64,000 bases of DNA from Chromobacterium alkanivorans. Lineage in GTDB: Bacteria; Pseudomonadota; Gammaproteobacteria; Burkholderiales; Chromobacteriaceae. The translations under genes were made by a program, and so were the position numbers. Location of the stretch: contig NZ_JAFHKL010000004.1 in assembly GCF_016937655.1 (NCBI RefSeq), positions 124,001-188,000 on the forward strand, read 5' to 3'. Shown here one piece after another: positions 55,068 through 63,011 of the stretch; position 1 is the first letter of the stretch, and each line of letters opens with the position of its first letter. The notes under the pieces are model-generated. The model had not been told where the DNA came from and did no database searches. It worked only from the letters and a program-made list of their open reading frames with translations.

Positions 55068-56852
55068 CTACTCGCCCATGGTCTGGTACTTTGCCGGCAA
55101 CTTGGCGTAAGCGTCTCTAGCCACCGCGCGCAAAGGCTCCCATTCCGCCCTATCGTCGTCCAAGGTGCCCAAGAACACGCCGGCGTAAGTCGGGAAAGAG
55201 GCCAGCGTCGTCCGCAGCGTCCGCTCCGCCTGAACCTGCTTGCCGGCCAGCACCTCCAGCTGCGCTCGCTTCAACATCACTTCCGGATAAGGGCGGAACG
55301 CGGTCAAGCGGTTCTCCAGCGCCAACTTGCGCTCCAGTTGCTCCGGCCCCACTTTCAAGTAATCGTCCACAGTGTAAAGCGCATGGTAGGCGAACAGCGG
55401 CTTGGCGTCGGCGATCTCGATCAGACGCTCCATCCTAACCTCATCGCGTTTGGCGTCGTTGGTCGGCGTGTACAGGCCCACCAGTTCCCAGAACATCGAC
55501 AGGCTGCTGATCGACAGCCAGCCCACCCAAACCAGCGCCGCGAACAGCGGCAGACGCAGCGGCCAAGCCAACTGCCGATCGCCGCGCGGCGCCATCGCGG
55601 CGAAGATCACCAGCATCGCCAGGAAGTAGTAATACCACAGCGGATACTCCAGCATGCTGTGCGTCAGCGTCACCGCCAGGCAGCCCAGGGCCAACACCCC
55701 TTCCAGCGTGGCGCGGCGGCCGAAGAACGGCCACAGCACCCAGGCAAAACCGCCGACGATCAGCAAAGTGACCACGCCCCCCATCTCGGCCAGCAATTGC
55801 AGGATCAGATTATGGGAGTTGGTGAACAAACCGCTGTTGAAACCGGATGCGGCGAACTGCGGCAGCGGCTGCAAACGCACGCTCTCCGCGGCGAACTGCG
55901 ACCAGCCCACCCCCGTCAACGGATGCGACAGGAAACTCAGCCAAGCCTTGTGCATTTCGGCGAAACGCCGCGACCCCATATCGTCGCCATTGGCCGCCAA
56001 GCGGGCCAGGCCGGAACTGTTTTGCAGGTTTTCGTGCGTCAGCAGGGAAATCAGCTGATTGAACCAAGGCAGGGCGAACTGCATCGCCAACACCACCAGG
56101 CAGGACAGCCACATCGCCCACAACATCCGACGCGACTCCGCGCTGCCAATGCGCCAATGCCAGAGCGCCGCCAGCCCGGACAAGGCCACCAGATACAACA
56201 GAATGGTGCGCGAGCCCGCCCACCCCAGCATCAAAGCCAGGCCGAGCACGAGAATGGCCAGGCCCCAGCGCGGCAGCCGGCCGGCAGCATACAAATACAC
56301 CCCGGCCACCACCGACCACATCAAATAATGCGCGTATTGATTGCGTTGGCCGATATGACCAAAGATATTGCTGGTGGGGTGAGAGCCATCGTAAAACAAG
56401 CCCAGCTCCGCGGCGTAACCGGTCAACTGAGCCACGCCTATCGCCGCCTGCACCAAACCTCCAACTATCAAACCCCAGGCCAGCCAAACCGCAAACGGCC
56501 GCTCCCCCATCTCCTCGCGCAAAGACACGGCAACCGCCGCGAGCAAGGCCGCGGCCAACCAGGCCAAGGCTGTGGCGTAATTCATCCCGGGGAACAGCGC
56601 GTCCACCCAGAACGGCTGCCCAGCCCAAAGCAGGCCCATGCCCAGACACCACCAGGCGCTGCGCGGCATGCAGCGGAACAATGATCCGCTCGGCAACAAG
56701 AAGACAGCCGCCGCCAGCAGCAGCCAGACCACATTGATTTCGCCAAACCACTGCGGCAGCGGCACATAGTGGATGCGAGAGGCGAAAGGCAGGATGGCGA
56801 TGAGGCACAGGGCCAGCATCGCCAGGAATGTGGAAAATCTTTGAGCGCTCAT
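55068..56852 (-). CDS. PglL-like protein O-oligosaccharyltransferase / O-antigen-ligase family (GC-rich copy)
   Basis: 594 residues from ATG 56852 (MSAQRFSTFLAMLALCLI); a longer frame to 56912 is less likely. About a dozen membrane segments. Ligase landmarks are GHIGQRNQYAHYLMWS, GVGWSQFAAES, TNSHNLILQLLAEMGGVV and EYPLWYYYFLAML. After the last membrane segment there is a soluble C-terminal domain (~475-594) as in PglL/TfpO (Wzy_C_2). Such enzymes move lipid-linked glycans onto pilins in the periplasm. It follows a second ligase and two pilin genes. WaaL-type O-antigen ligation is the main alternative. Confidence 0.85.
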   Translation of the reverse strand: MSAQRFSTFLAMLALCLIAILPFASRIHYVPLPQWFGEINVVWLLLAAAVFLLPSGSLFRCMPRSAWWCLGMGLLWAGQPFWVDALFPGMNYATALAWLAAALLAAVAVSLREEMGERPFAVWLAWGLIVGGLVQAAIGVAQLTGYAAELGLFYDGSHPTSNIFGHIGQRNQYAHYLMWSVVAGVYLYAAGRLPRWGLAILVLGLALMLGWAGSRTILLYLVALSGLAALWHWRIGSAESRRMLWAMWLSCLVVLAMQFALPWFNQLISLLTHENLQNSSGLARLAANGDDMGSRRFAEMHKAWLSFLSHPLTGVGWSQFAAESVRLQPLPQFAASGFNSGLFTNSHNLILQLLAEMGGVVTLLIVGGFAWVLWPFFGRRATLEGVLALGCLAVTLTHSMLEYPLWYYYFLAMLVIFAAMAPRGDRQLAWPLRLPLFAALVWVGWLSISSLSMFWELVGLYTPTNDAKRDEVRMERLIEIADAKPLFAYHALYTVDDYLKVGPEQLERKLALENRLTAFRPYPEVMLKRAQLEVLAGKQVQAERTLRTTLASFPTYAGVFLGTLDDDRAEWEPLRAVARDAYAKLPAKYQTMGE

Positions 56853-56927
56853 ATTACGGCTGTCGTTTGCTAGATAGAGGACGCAGGATACCGCAAGCGC
56901 GCGCTCAAACAAACCGCACTCTGGCGG

Positions 56928-58742
56928 TCAAAACAGTGTTTTTCGCGTCACAGGCGCGGCCACGGTCATCACTGCGGCCTGTTGCGCCGCTTGGCTATAC
57001 GCAGGGTACTTGGCATAGGCTTGGGCCGCAGTCAGGGCAACCTCCCTCAAAGGGGCAACATGAGGTTCAGGAACTCTTGCCAGCATTTCAGAAAACTCTT
57101 TGACATGATCAGGATAACTGGCAATCGCAATCTTGAGCGACTGTAAGCCTTCACTTTCCCGTCCGCTGAGTGATTGAAAAACACTTAGTTTTATCAATAC
57201 ATTAGGGTAGGGACGATAGCTGGCCAGCGAATTAAAATGAGCCAACTTCAAGTCCAGTTGTTCACGACTCGGCAACATATAATTGCCAATTACGAGATCA
57301 ACCTCTCTTGCGAAAAAAGGATTTTTGCCTGCCGAAGACAATTGTTGCAAGCGTGATACATTTTCTTTTACATCTATAACTGGAAAATTATTCCTAACAA
57401 TCACAAAAAATGAAAACAAACCAACAACAAAATACAAAATAAATCCAAGTCCAAAAACACAAGAGAATACCTTAAGGAACACAGGCCGAAACAAAAACAC
57501 CCTCCCTCCACCATTGTCTATTAGCGCACAGATTGATACAAACATAATCAAAAATGGCATATACCACAATGGATACTCAAACATACTATGAGTCAACAAC
57601 ACCATAAATACACCGAACAACCAAAAATATTCCGCCTTCCTTTTCGCGCGCCACAAAAATAATGCAATGCAAAAAACAATACCGAGTGCAACAGGTAATG
57701 CACCAACCAGTCCAGATTCTGCCAAAATTTGAAAAAATAAATTATGACTATGAGTAAATAACCAGCTTTCTGAAAATTTTGGCAAGCCCGCAGTCAGTTC
57801 CATCTTTGTGGCCTCCGCGGCAAATCCACCCCAACCAAGCCCAAACCAAGGGTACTGAGAAAAAATTAACCATGCCTTGGTCCATTCAATACGTCTTTTG
57901 ACAGCAAGACCTCCATCTGATATGCGTTCCGCCCCGCTCACCACATCAATCGGCAATCCAAGATAATTTAAAAAAACAACAATATCACGACTCCAAAATT
58001 GAAATACCGCAATCAACAACACTGAAACCGATACAGCTACCGCTAACCGGCCCAGCTCTTTCTCTCTTCCTCCTTTCCTAAACCAATACCAAACTAACAC
58101 AACAGTCAATAATGCATAGACTAAAGGCAAACGAGCTCCAGACCAAGACTGCGCAAGCAAAATCGGAAGCAAACACAGCAAAGCAAACCCTACCCTAAGC
58201 TTTTCAACCGCATACAAATAACAAATCGAAAGCACGCCCCAAAATAGAAAATTAGCATACTGATTGCGCTGAGCCACATTCCCTACCACCACATTGGAAT
58301 TTGGATCATATACAATAAATCCGTGAAAAAGGTAAGCCAATTTAAATGCCTGCAACAGCCCCATCAAAGATTGCAACAACGAAAAAACAGTAACCACACA
58401 TGCAAAAACGAATACCAAATCATCGATATCAGATGAGTCAAGGCAATTTCTAAGCAAAATAGAAAACAGAGCCAACCCAATAAATAGTAGCGCTAGGTAA
58501 CCATAGAAACTAGAGTGCAAAGCAGAAAAAGCAAGAACGAGCAAAACTAGCTCAAGCCATGACACAGATACCTTATCAATACTCAATAAACACAAACCAC
58601 ACATAGCAGCACCAAGAAGTGCGAGTGCAGAAGCATCTGAAAACCAATCTGGAAGTGGCGCATAACGAAGCCAACTTAAAAATGGAGCTGAAACTGACAA
58701 AGAAATCAAAAAATAGACGAATATTTTTATATTTTGACTCAT
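56928..58742 (-). CDS. PglL-like protein O-oligosaccharyltransferase (AT-rich copy)
   Basis: 604 residues from ATG 58742 (MSQNIKIFVYFLISLSVSAP). A GTG at 58766 lies inside the upstream terminator stem and is unlikely. It has the same layout and landmarks as its neighbour: GNVAQRNQYANFLFWG, GLGWGGFAAEATKME, THSHNLFFQILAESGLVGA, EYPLWYMPFLIM, and a soluble tail. DNA is far more AT-rich than the rest of the window; 57361-57420 has only 13 G/C in 60. No ribosome-binding site is seen before the ATG, which follows a terminator U-tract directly. Likely acquired, possibly together with the pilins. Confidence 0.87.
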   Translation of the reverse strand: MSQNIKIFVYFLISLSVSAPFLSWLRYAPLPDWFSDASALALLGAAMCGLCLLSIDKVSVSWLELVLLVLAFSALHSSFYGYLALLFIGLALFSILLRNCLDSSDIDDLVFVFACVVTVFSLLQSLMGLLQAFKLAYLFHGFIVYDPNSNVVVGNVAQRNQYANFLFWGVLSICYLYAVEKLRVGFALLCLLPILLAQSWSGARLPLVYALLTVVLVWYWFRKGGREKELGRLAVAVSVSVLLIAVFQFWSRDIVVFLNYLGLPIDVVSGAERISDGGLAVKRRIEWTKAWLIFSQYPWFGLGWGGFAAEATKMELTAGLPKFSESWLFTHSHNLFFQILAESGLVGALPVALGIVFCIALFLWRAKRKAEYFWLFGVFMVLLTHSMFEYPLWYMPFLIMFVSICALIDNGGGRVFLFRPVFLKVFSCVFGLGFILYFVVGLFSFFVIVRNNFPVIDVKENVSRLQQLSSAGKNPFFAREVDLVIGNYMLPSREQLDLKLAHFNSLASYRPYPNVLIKLSVFQSLSGRESEGLQSLKIAIASYPDHVKEFSEMLARVPEPHVAPLREVALTAAQAYAKYPAYSQAAQQAAVMTVAAPVTRKTLF

Positions 58743-58745
58743 AAT

Positions 58746-58768
58746 AAAAAGGGTGCCTTTCGGCACCC
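58746..58768 (-). terminator. Terminator between the pilin genes and the AT-rich ligase gene
   Basis: Minus strand perfect stem GGGTGCC/GGCACCC (58751-58768) with a GAAA loop, then TTTTTATTAT. It is 22 bp past the second pilin stop codon, and its U-tract runs into the ligase ATG at 58742. Confidence 0.9.
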
Positions 58769-58789
58769 CATTTCAATTTAAATTAAACA

Positions 58790-59227
58790 TCAGTTGCCCG
58801 AACGGCAGTTTGCAGGCAACCATTGAGATTTAACGCCATTTGAAGATGCTGCAGCGCAAATCCAAATGATGGCACCACCAGACGCCGATGGCGTCAAAGT
58901 CAATTTGTTATTGGTAGAGTCCACAAGCGTAGTACTGTAAGTTACGGTGAGAACCCCACTCGTGCCAACAGAAAGATCTGTCACCGAGTTACCAGAAATA
59001 CTGGTTTGCAGTCCGGCAGAAGCATTGCTTGTTGGAAATGAGCCATTTGAAGCATAGTACTCTGCCACTGCAGTTTTGGCTGCCGAAGCCAAGCTTAGCC
59101 CCTCTGACACTCTAGCACGTTTGGTATAGTCCTGATAAGCGGGAATAGCAATCGCGGCGAGAATACCAATAATAGCCACCACTATCATCAGTTCGATAAG
59201 AGTAAAACCTTGTTGAGATTTTTGCAT
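58790..59227 (-). CDS. Type IVa major pilin-like protein (second of tandem pair)
   Basis: 145 residues from ATG 59227; GGAG lies 7 nt upstream, whereas the ATG at 59239 would contain that site. Prepilin peptidase site G7/F8 ([21 protein letters not shown]) with Glu at mature position 5. Mature protein 138 residues. Hydrophobic N-helix, then a Ser/Thr/Ala-rich head. A C-terminal disulfide pair is likely (WICAAAS and PANCRSGN). The terminator follows. Neighbouring PglL-like genes suggest glycosylation of the Ser/Thr-rich head. Confidence 0.93.
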   Translation of the reverse strand: MQKSQQGFTLIELMIVVAIIGILAAIAIPAYQDYTKRARVSEGLSLASAAKTAVAEYYASNGSFPTSNASAGLQTSISGNSVTDLSVGTSGVLTVTYSTTLVDSTNNKLTLTPSASGGAIIWICAAASSNGVKSQWLPANCRSGN

Positions 59228-59239
59228 TGCAAGCTCCAT

Positions 59240-59659
59240 TTAATGGCAAGACGAAGGCACATATTGAGCATAAGCCGCATCGGTAGAGCACGACCACGCA
59301 ACAGTACCACCACTAGCTACAGGGGTAAAGACCACAGTCAAACCAGAAACCACACTGCTATTAAACAATACGGTCACAGTACTGACTCCACTACTAACTC
59401 CAACCTGTACATTACTGACATAGTTTCCTGCCAAAGTATCAGGCAAACCTGCACTAGCATTAGTGCTTGGCCAAGTATTGCCAGCCAGATAGTATTCTGA
59501 CACCGAGGTTTTGGCCTGATCCGCATAGGTCAGACCTTCCGCCACCTTGGCGCGAACCACATAGTTCTGATAAGCAGGAATCGCAATCGCCGCCAAAATT
59601 CCGATAATGGCGACAACAATCATTAGTTCAATCAAGGTAAAACCAGCCGCCTTCCTCAT
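59240..59659 (-). CDS. Type IVa major pilin-like protein (first of tandem pair)
   Basis: 139 residues. Prepilin peptidase site G6/F7 ([19 protein letters not shown]). Mature protein 133 residues. The C-terminal pair WSCSTDAA / VPSSCH probably forms the disulfide loop. The N-helix is nearly identical to the next pilin, but the heads differ, which suggests duplication followed by divergence. It is directly behind a sigma-54 promoter. The 12-bp gap to the next pilin indicates cotranscription. Confidence 0.94.
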   Translation of the reverse strand: MRKAAGFTLIELMIVVAIIGILAAIAIPAYQNYVVRAKVAEGLTYADQAKTSVSEYYLAGNTWPSTNASAGLPDTLAGNYVSNVQVGVSSGVSTVTVLFNSSVVSGLTVVFTPVASGGTVAWSCSTDAAYAQYVPSSCH

Positions 59660-59699
59660 CTCTCGGCTCCAGAGCTTAGTTTTATAGAGAGCAACTTAT

Positions 59700-59715
59700 G
59701 CAGAAAGTATGCCAC
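59700..59715 (-). promoter_or_regulatory. Sigma-54 (RpoN) promoter of the pilin genes
   Basis: Minus strand TGGCATACTTTCTGCA, against consensus TGGCAcg-N4-tTGCa: the -24 GG and -12 GC are present with exact spacing. The start codon of the first pilin is 41 bp downstream. Major pilin genes in Pseudomonas and relatives use sigma-54 with PilR, so the fit is biologically sensible. Confidence 0.8.
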
Positions 59716-59854
59716 CCCCTTCTTCACACCCATTCCTGCCAATCCTCAAGTCATAAACAGCGCAACGGGTAGAAATGTGACGTTTTTGGTCAGTCCGCTG
59801 CCTCGCTCTCCCTGTGATAGCATCGAACTCTTAGTCTGAATACATAGAACAGAT

Positions 59855-61207
59855 ATGAGTGATAACCAAGACTGGCTGCAGCGCAGCTTCAATACCGTCT
59901 GGCACCCCTGCACCCAGATGAAACGTCATGAGGCTTTGCCCATCGTACCCATTGCCAGCGCAGACGGCGTCTGGCTCAGCGACTTCGACGGCAAGCGTTA
60001 TCTGGATGGGGTCAGCTCCTGGTGGGTCAATCTGTTTGGCCATGGCCACCCTCGCATCAAGCAGGCGATCAAGAATCAGCTGGACCAACTGGAACACGTG
60101 ATGTTGGCGGGCTTTACGCACCAGCCGGTGGTGGAGCTATCCGAACGCCTATGCAAGCTCAGCGGCCTGGCCCACGTGTTTTATGGGTCCGACGGCGCCA
60201 GCGCCACAGAAATTGCGCTCAAGATGAGCTTTCACTACTGGCGCAATCAGGGGCTAGCGGACAAGACGCGTTTCATCAGCCTGGAAAATAGTTATCACGG
60301 CGAAACCGTGGGCGCCTTGGCCGTCACCGACGTTCCCTTGTTCTCCAACACCTACGCCGGCTTGCTGAAGCCGGGCCTGCGCGCGCCGTCTCCGGACGCC
60401 CGCCGCGCGCTGCCCGGTGAAAGCGCGGCCGATGCCGCGCGCAAAGCGATCCAGGCGCTGGAAAACCTGCTGGCCAAACACGCGGGAGAAGTGGCCGCCG
60501 TCATTGTGGAGCCTTTGGTTCAAGGCGCGGCTGGGATGGCGATGTACGATACGCTCTATCTGAGCGAGTTGCGCCGGCTGTGCGACCACCATCAGGTGCA
60601 CTTGATCGCCGATGAAATCGCCGTCGGCTTTGGCCGGACCGGCAGCCTGTTCGCCTACCAGCAGGCCGGCATCACGCCGGACTTCCTCTGCCTGTCCAAA
60701 GGCATTACCGGCGGTTTCCTGCCGCTCTCCTGCGTGTTGACCAGCAACCCGATTTACCAGGCTTTCTACCACGACGACGTCACCCGGGGCTTCTTGCATT
60801 CGCACAGCTATACCGGCAATGCGCTGGCATGCGCCGCGGCGCTGGCGGTATTGGACATCTTCGAGGAGGAGGACGTCCTTGCCGTCAACGCCGCCAAGGC
60901 GCAGCGCTTCAACGCGATGATGGCCGGCCTGCAAGCGCGCCCGGACATCAGGGACTTCCGTCACCGCGGCATGATCTGGGCCTTCGAGGTCGACACCACC
61001 CGAGCCGACTTCGCCCAGGCCTGCTTCGCCGCGATGCTGCGCCGCGGTTGCCTGCTGCGCCCGATCGGCAACACGGTGTATTTCATGCCGCCCTACACGA
61101 TCACCGACGAGGAAATGGCCTTTCTGATCGCCGCCGCGGAAGCCACGCTGGAAGAACTGGCGCGCGCGCCCAACACTGCCGACGGGCAAAGCATCGCTTT
61201 GCCGTAA
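59855..61207 (+). CDS. bioA: Adenosylmethionine-8-amino-7-oxononanoate aminotransferase (DAPA synthase)
   Basis: 450 residues. BioA signature WHPCTQMKRHEALP near the N-terminus and GVSSWWVNLFGHGHP (the Trp pair shapes the KAPA pocket). PLP lysine is K282 (CLSKGITGGFLPLSC). The loop HSYTGNALACAAALA is present. It transfers the amino group of SAM to KAPA in biotin synthesis. No other bio gene is in the window. Divergent from the pilin operon with a 195-bp gap. Confidence 0.95.
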   Translation: MSDNQDWLQRSFNTVWHPCTQMKRHEALPIVPIASADGVWLSDFDGKRYLDGVSSWWVNLFGHGHPRIKQAIKNQLDQLEHVMLAGFTHQPVVELSERLCKLSGLAHVFYGSDGASATEIALKMSFHYWRNQGLADKTRFISLENSYHGETVGALAVTDVPLFSNTYAGLLKPGLRAPSPDARRALPGESAADAARKAIQALENLLAKHAGEVAAVIVEPLVQGAAGMAMYDTLYLSELRRLCDHHQVHLIADEIAVGFGRTGSLFAYQQAGITPDFLCLSKGITGGFLPLSCVLTSNPIYQAFYHDDVTRGFLHSHSYTGNALACAAALAVLDIFEEEDVLAVNAAKAQRFNAMMAGLQARPDIRDFRHRGMIWAFEVDTTRADFAQACFAAMLRRGCLLRPIGNTVYFMPPYTITDEEMAFLIAAAEATLEELARAPNTADGQSIALP

Positions 61208-61308
61208 TCCGCCTTGCCATGGCGGGGCGAGTGCTCATAGCATGGAAATGGCAAGATTTACATTGTGAATCGCCTTGCATGCCGCTGCTCATCCTGCCAG
61301 AACAAACT

Positions 61309-62811
61309 ATGGATCCTCTGCTGATAGATACTCAACCGGATAGCGTGGCGGCCTGGCTGGAGCGGCTGCCCTTCACCGACCTGCCCGAATGCGGGCGCTT
61401 ATTGAGCCAGTCCCTGCAAAACCTGTCCCGGGTTCCGCTGGACAGCCATTTGCGCCATAAGCTGCTGAAGCTGTATCTAAAGGCGGTGGATCGCTATTAT
61501 CCGCTGCTGGAAAACGAGATTCGCCAGCACGACAGCCTAGGCACGCCAAAGGTGCGCCAACTAGCCTTGCTGAGCGTCGAATTGTTTGCGCTGATTTTCA
61601 TCACCTTCAAGCAAACCTTGCACGACCGTCTGGCCAAGCGCAGCCTGCTGGATCGCGAACACCCGAAGATCGAGCTGATGGCCTACACCATGATGGCGGC
61701 GCGCCAGTTGCTGAGCATCAGCCAGCAATGCTATAGCCCGATCACGCCGGATTTCTGGTACGACTGCCATCAGCTGCATGTCTTCGCCAGCAGCCGCGGC
61801 TGGCAGGACAAAGGGCTGGCCAACGACGACTCCATCCAGACCATCTATCTGCAAATCCTGCTGATGGGGCTGACGCCCAGCAACCGTCTTGCGCCCACCG
61901 AGCAAGCCTTGTCGCGGCAGTTGATCTTCGATCTGGCCGCCAAGGCCCGGCTGATTCCGGTAGAGGCCTTGACTCAGCCGGTGCATGGGTATCTGGTTGA
62001 CCAGCAAATAGACTCCCCGCCCCGCTTTCTGCCGATTTCCGCAAGCAAATTGGGACCCGGCTGCTTTCTGCTGGATCTGGAACCGCTGCGCGATATTCTG
62101 GAGAAAAGCCACGAGGCGCTGCAAAAAGCGCAGAACAACCGCCAACAAGGCCTGATGATCGACGAATTGCAGCTGCTGTCCTTGCTGGTGGAGGAGTGGC
62201 ATCAGCCCAAACGCCGCCGCCATCCTCGGCTCAAGACTCAAACTATCATCGAAATCGTCGCGGCGCTGCCGGGCATCTGGTTCCATCGCAACGATTTGAA
62301 CTGGCGACTGCCGGGCATCGCCACCGAAGAGGACGCGCCTCGCCACCGGCCGCCGCCTCCGCCCTGCCTGCTGGCCATTTCCAATCAGAGCGACAACGGC
62401 TTGCTGCTGCACGGCCAGCCGCGCGATCAGTCGCTGCGCGCCGGAGAGTTGTTGCTGATCACTCCGCCAAGCCAACCGGAAAATGCCAAGCTGGGCATCG
62501 CCCGCTGGGTCGCGCTGCGCGCGGACGGTCGGGAAATCGAATGCGGCGTGGAGTTTATCGGCGGGCCGCCTAGGCCCGCGCTGATCATGCCCAGCATCAC
62601 CCACCCCGGCGACAGCTTTCAGTTCGCCTTGCTGCTGGCCACCCCAGCGGGAATGCCCAGACTGCTGTTGATGACGGGACGTCCGTACAGCCAGCTGCGC
62701 GAATTCCGCCTGCACGACGGCGAAGGGGAAAGCCTGATCCGGGTATCGCGCTTGCATTCGCAGACTCCGCTGTTCCAGATCATGGAATATCGCGACAGCG
62801 AGCATTTCTGA
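61309..62811 (+). CDS. Large protein with probable C-terminal PilZ-like (c-di-GMP binding) domain
   Basis: 500 residues from ATG 61309; ATG 61279 is an alternative, and neither has a strong ribosome-binding site. No signal peptide or membrane span. The N-terminal ~290 residues are helical and unassigned. Then R303-x3-R307 (RRHPR) and N359-QSDNG-364 fit the RxxxR and (D/N)xSxxG motifs of PilZ domains, followed by strands ending ARWVALRADGREIECGVEFI. The two motifs are ~50 residues apart, more than usual, with a proline run (HRPPPPPC) between. It may be a c-di-GMP effector; degeneration of binding is possible. Confidence 0.65.
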   Translation: MDPLLIDTQPDSVAAWLERLPFTDLPECGRLLSQSLQNLSRVPLDSHLRHKLLKLYLKAVDRYYPLLENEIRQHDSLGTPKVRQLALLSVELFALIFITFKQTLHDRLAKRSLLDREHPKIELMAYTMMAARQLLSISQQCYSPITPDFWYDCHQLHVFASSRGWQDKGLANDDSIQTIYLQILLMGLTPSNRLAPTEQALSRQLIFDLAAKARLIPVEALTQPVHGYLVDQQIDSPPRFLPISASKLGPGCFLLDLEPLRDILEKSHEALQKAQNNRQQGLMIDELQLLSLLVEEWHQPKRRRHPRLKTQTIIEIVAALPGIWFHRNDLNWRLPGIATEEDAPRHRPPPPPCLLAISNQSDNGLLLHGQPRDQSLRAGELLLITPPSQPENAKLGIARWVALRADGREIECGVEFIGGPPRPALIMPSITHPGDSFQFALLLATPAGMPRLLLMTGRPYSQLREFRLHDGEGESLIRVSRLHSQTPLFQIMEYRDSEHF

Positions 62812-63011
62812 TCCAGATCAATATTTTATCTGGCCGCGCGGCCGGCCAAACGCCGCGCGCCGCGTCAAAGCCCGTGTAATCAACAGACTACCGACGCGGC
62901 GGCCGCTTCCTGCTGCGGTCCGCGAATATCCACCCCGCTGGAGACGGTCCGGCCCCCGCTTTTTCGGGTAAACTCCCCCGCATCTATCGTTTTTGACTCA
63001 TGGAGTTTTGG

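Noticed and set aside
55068-59659. The pilin/ligase locus as a prophage or integrative element
   Set aside because: No integrase, transposase, attachment-site repeat or phage gene is present, and the flanking tRNA genes are 5 kb away behind conserved housekeeping genes. Transfer of single genes by recombination fits better.
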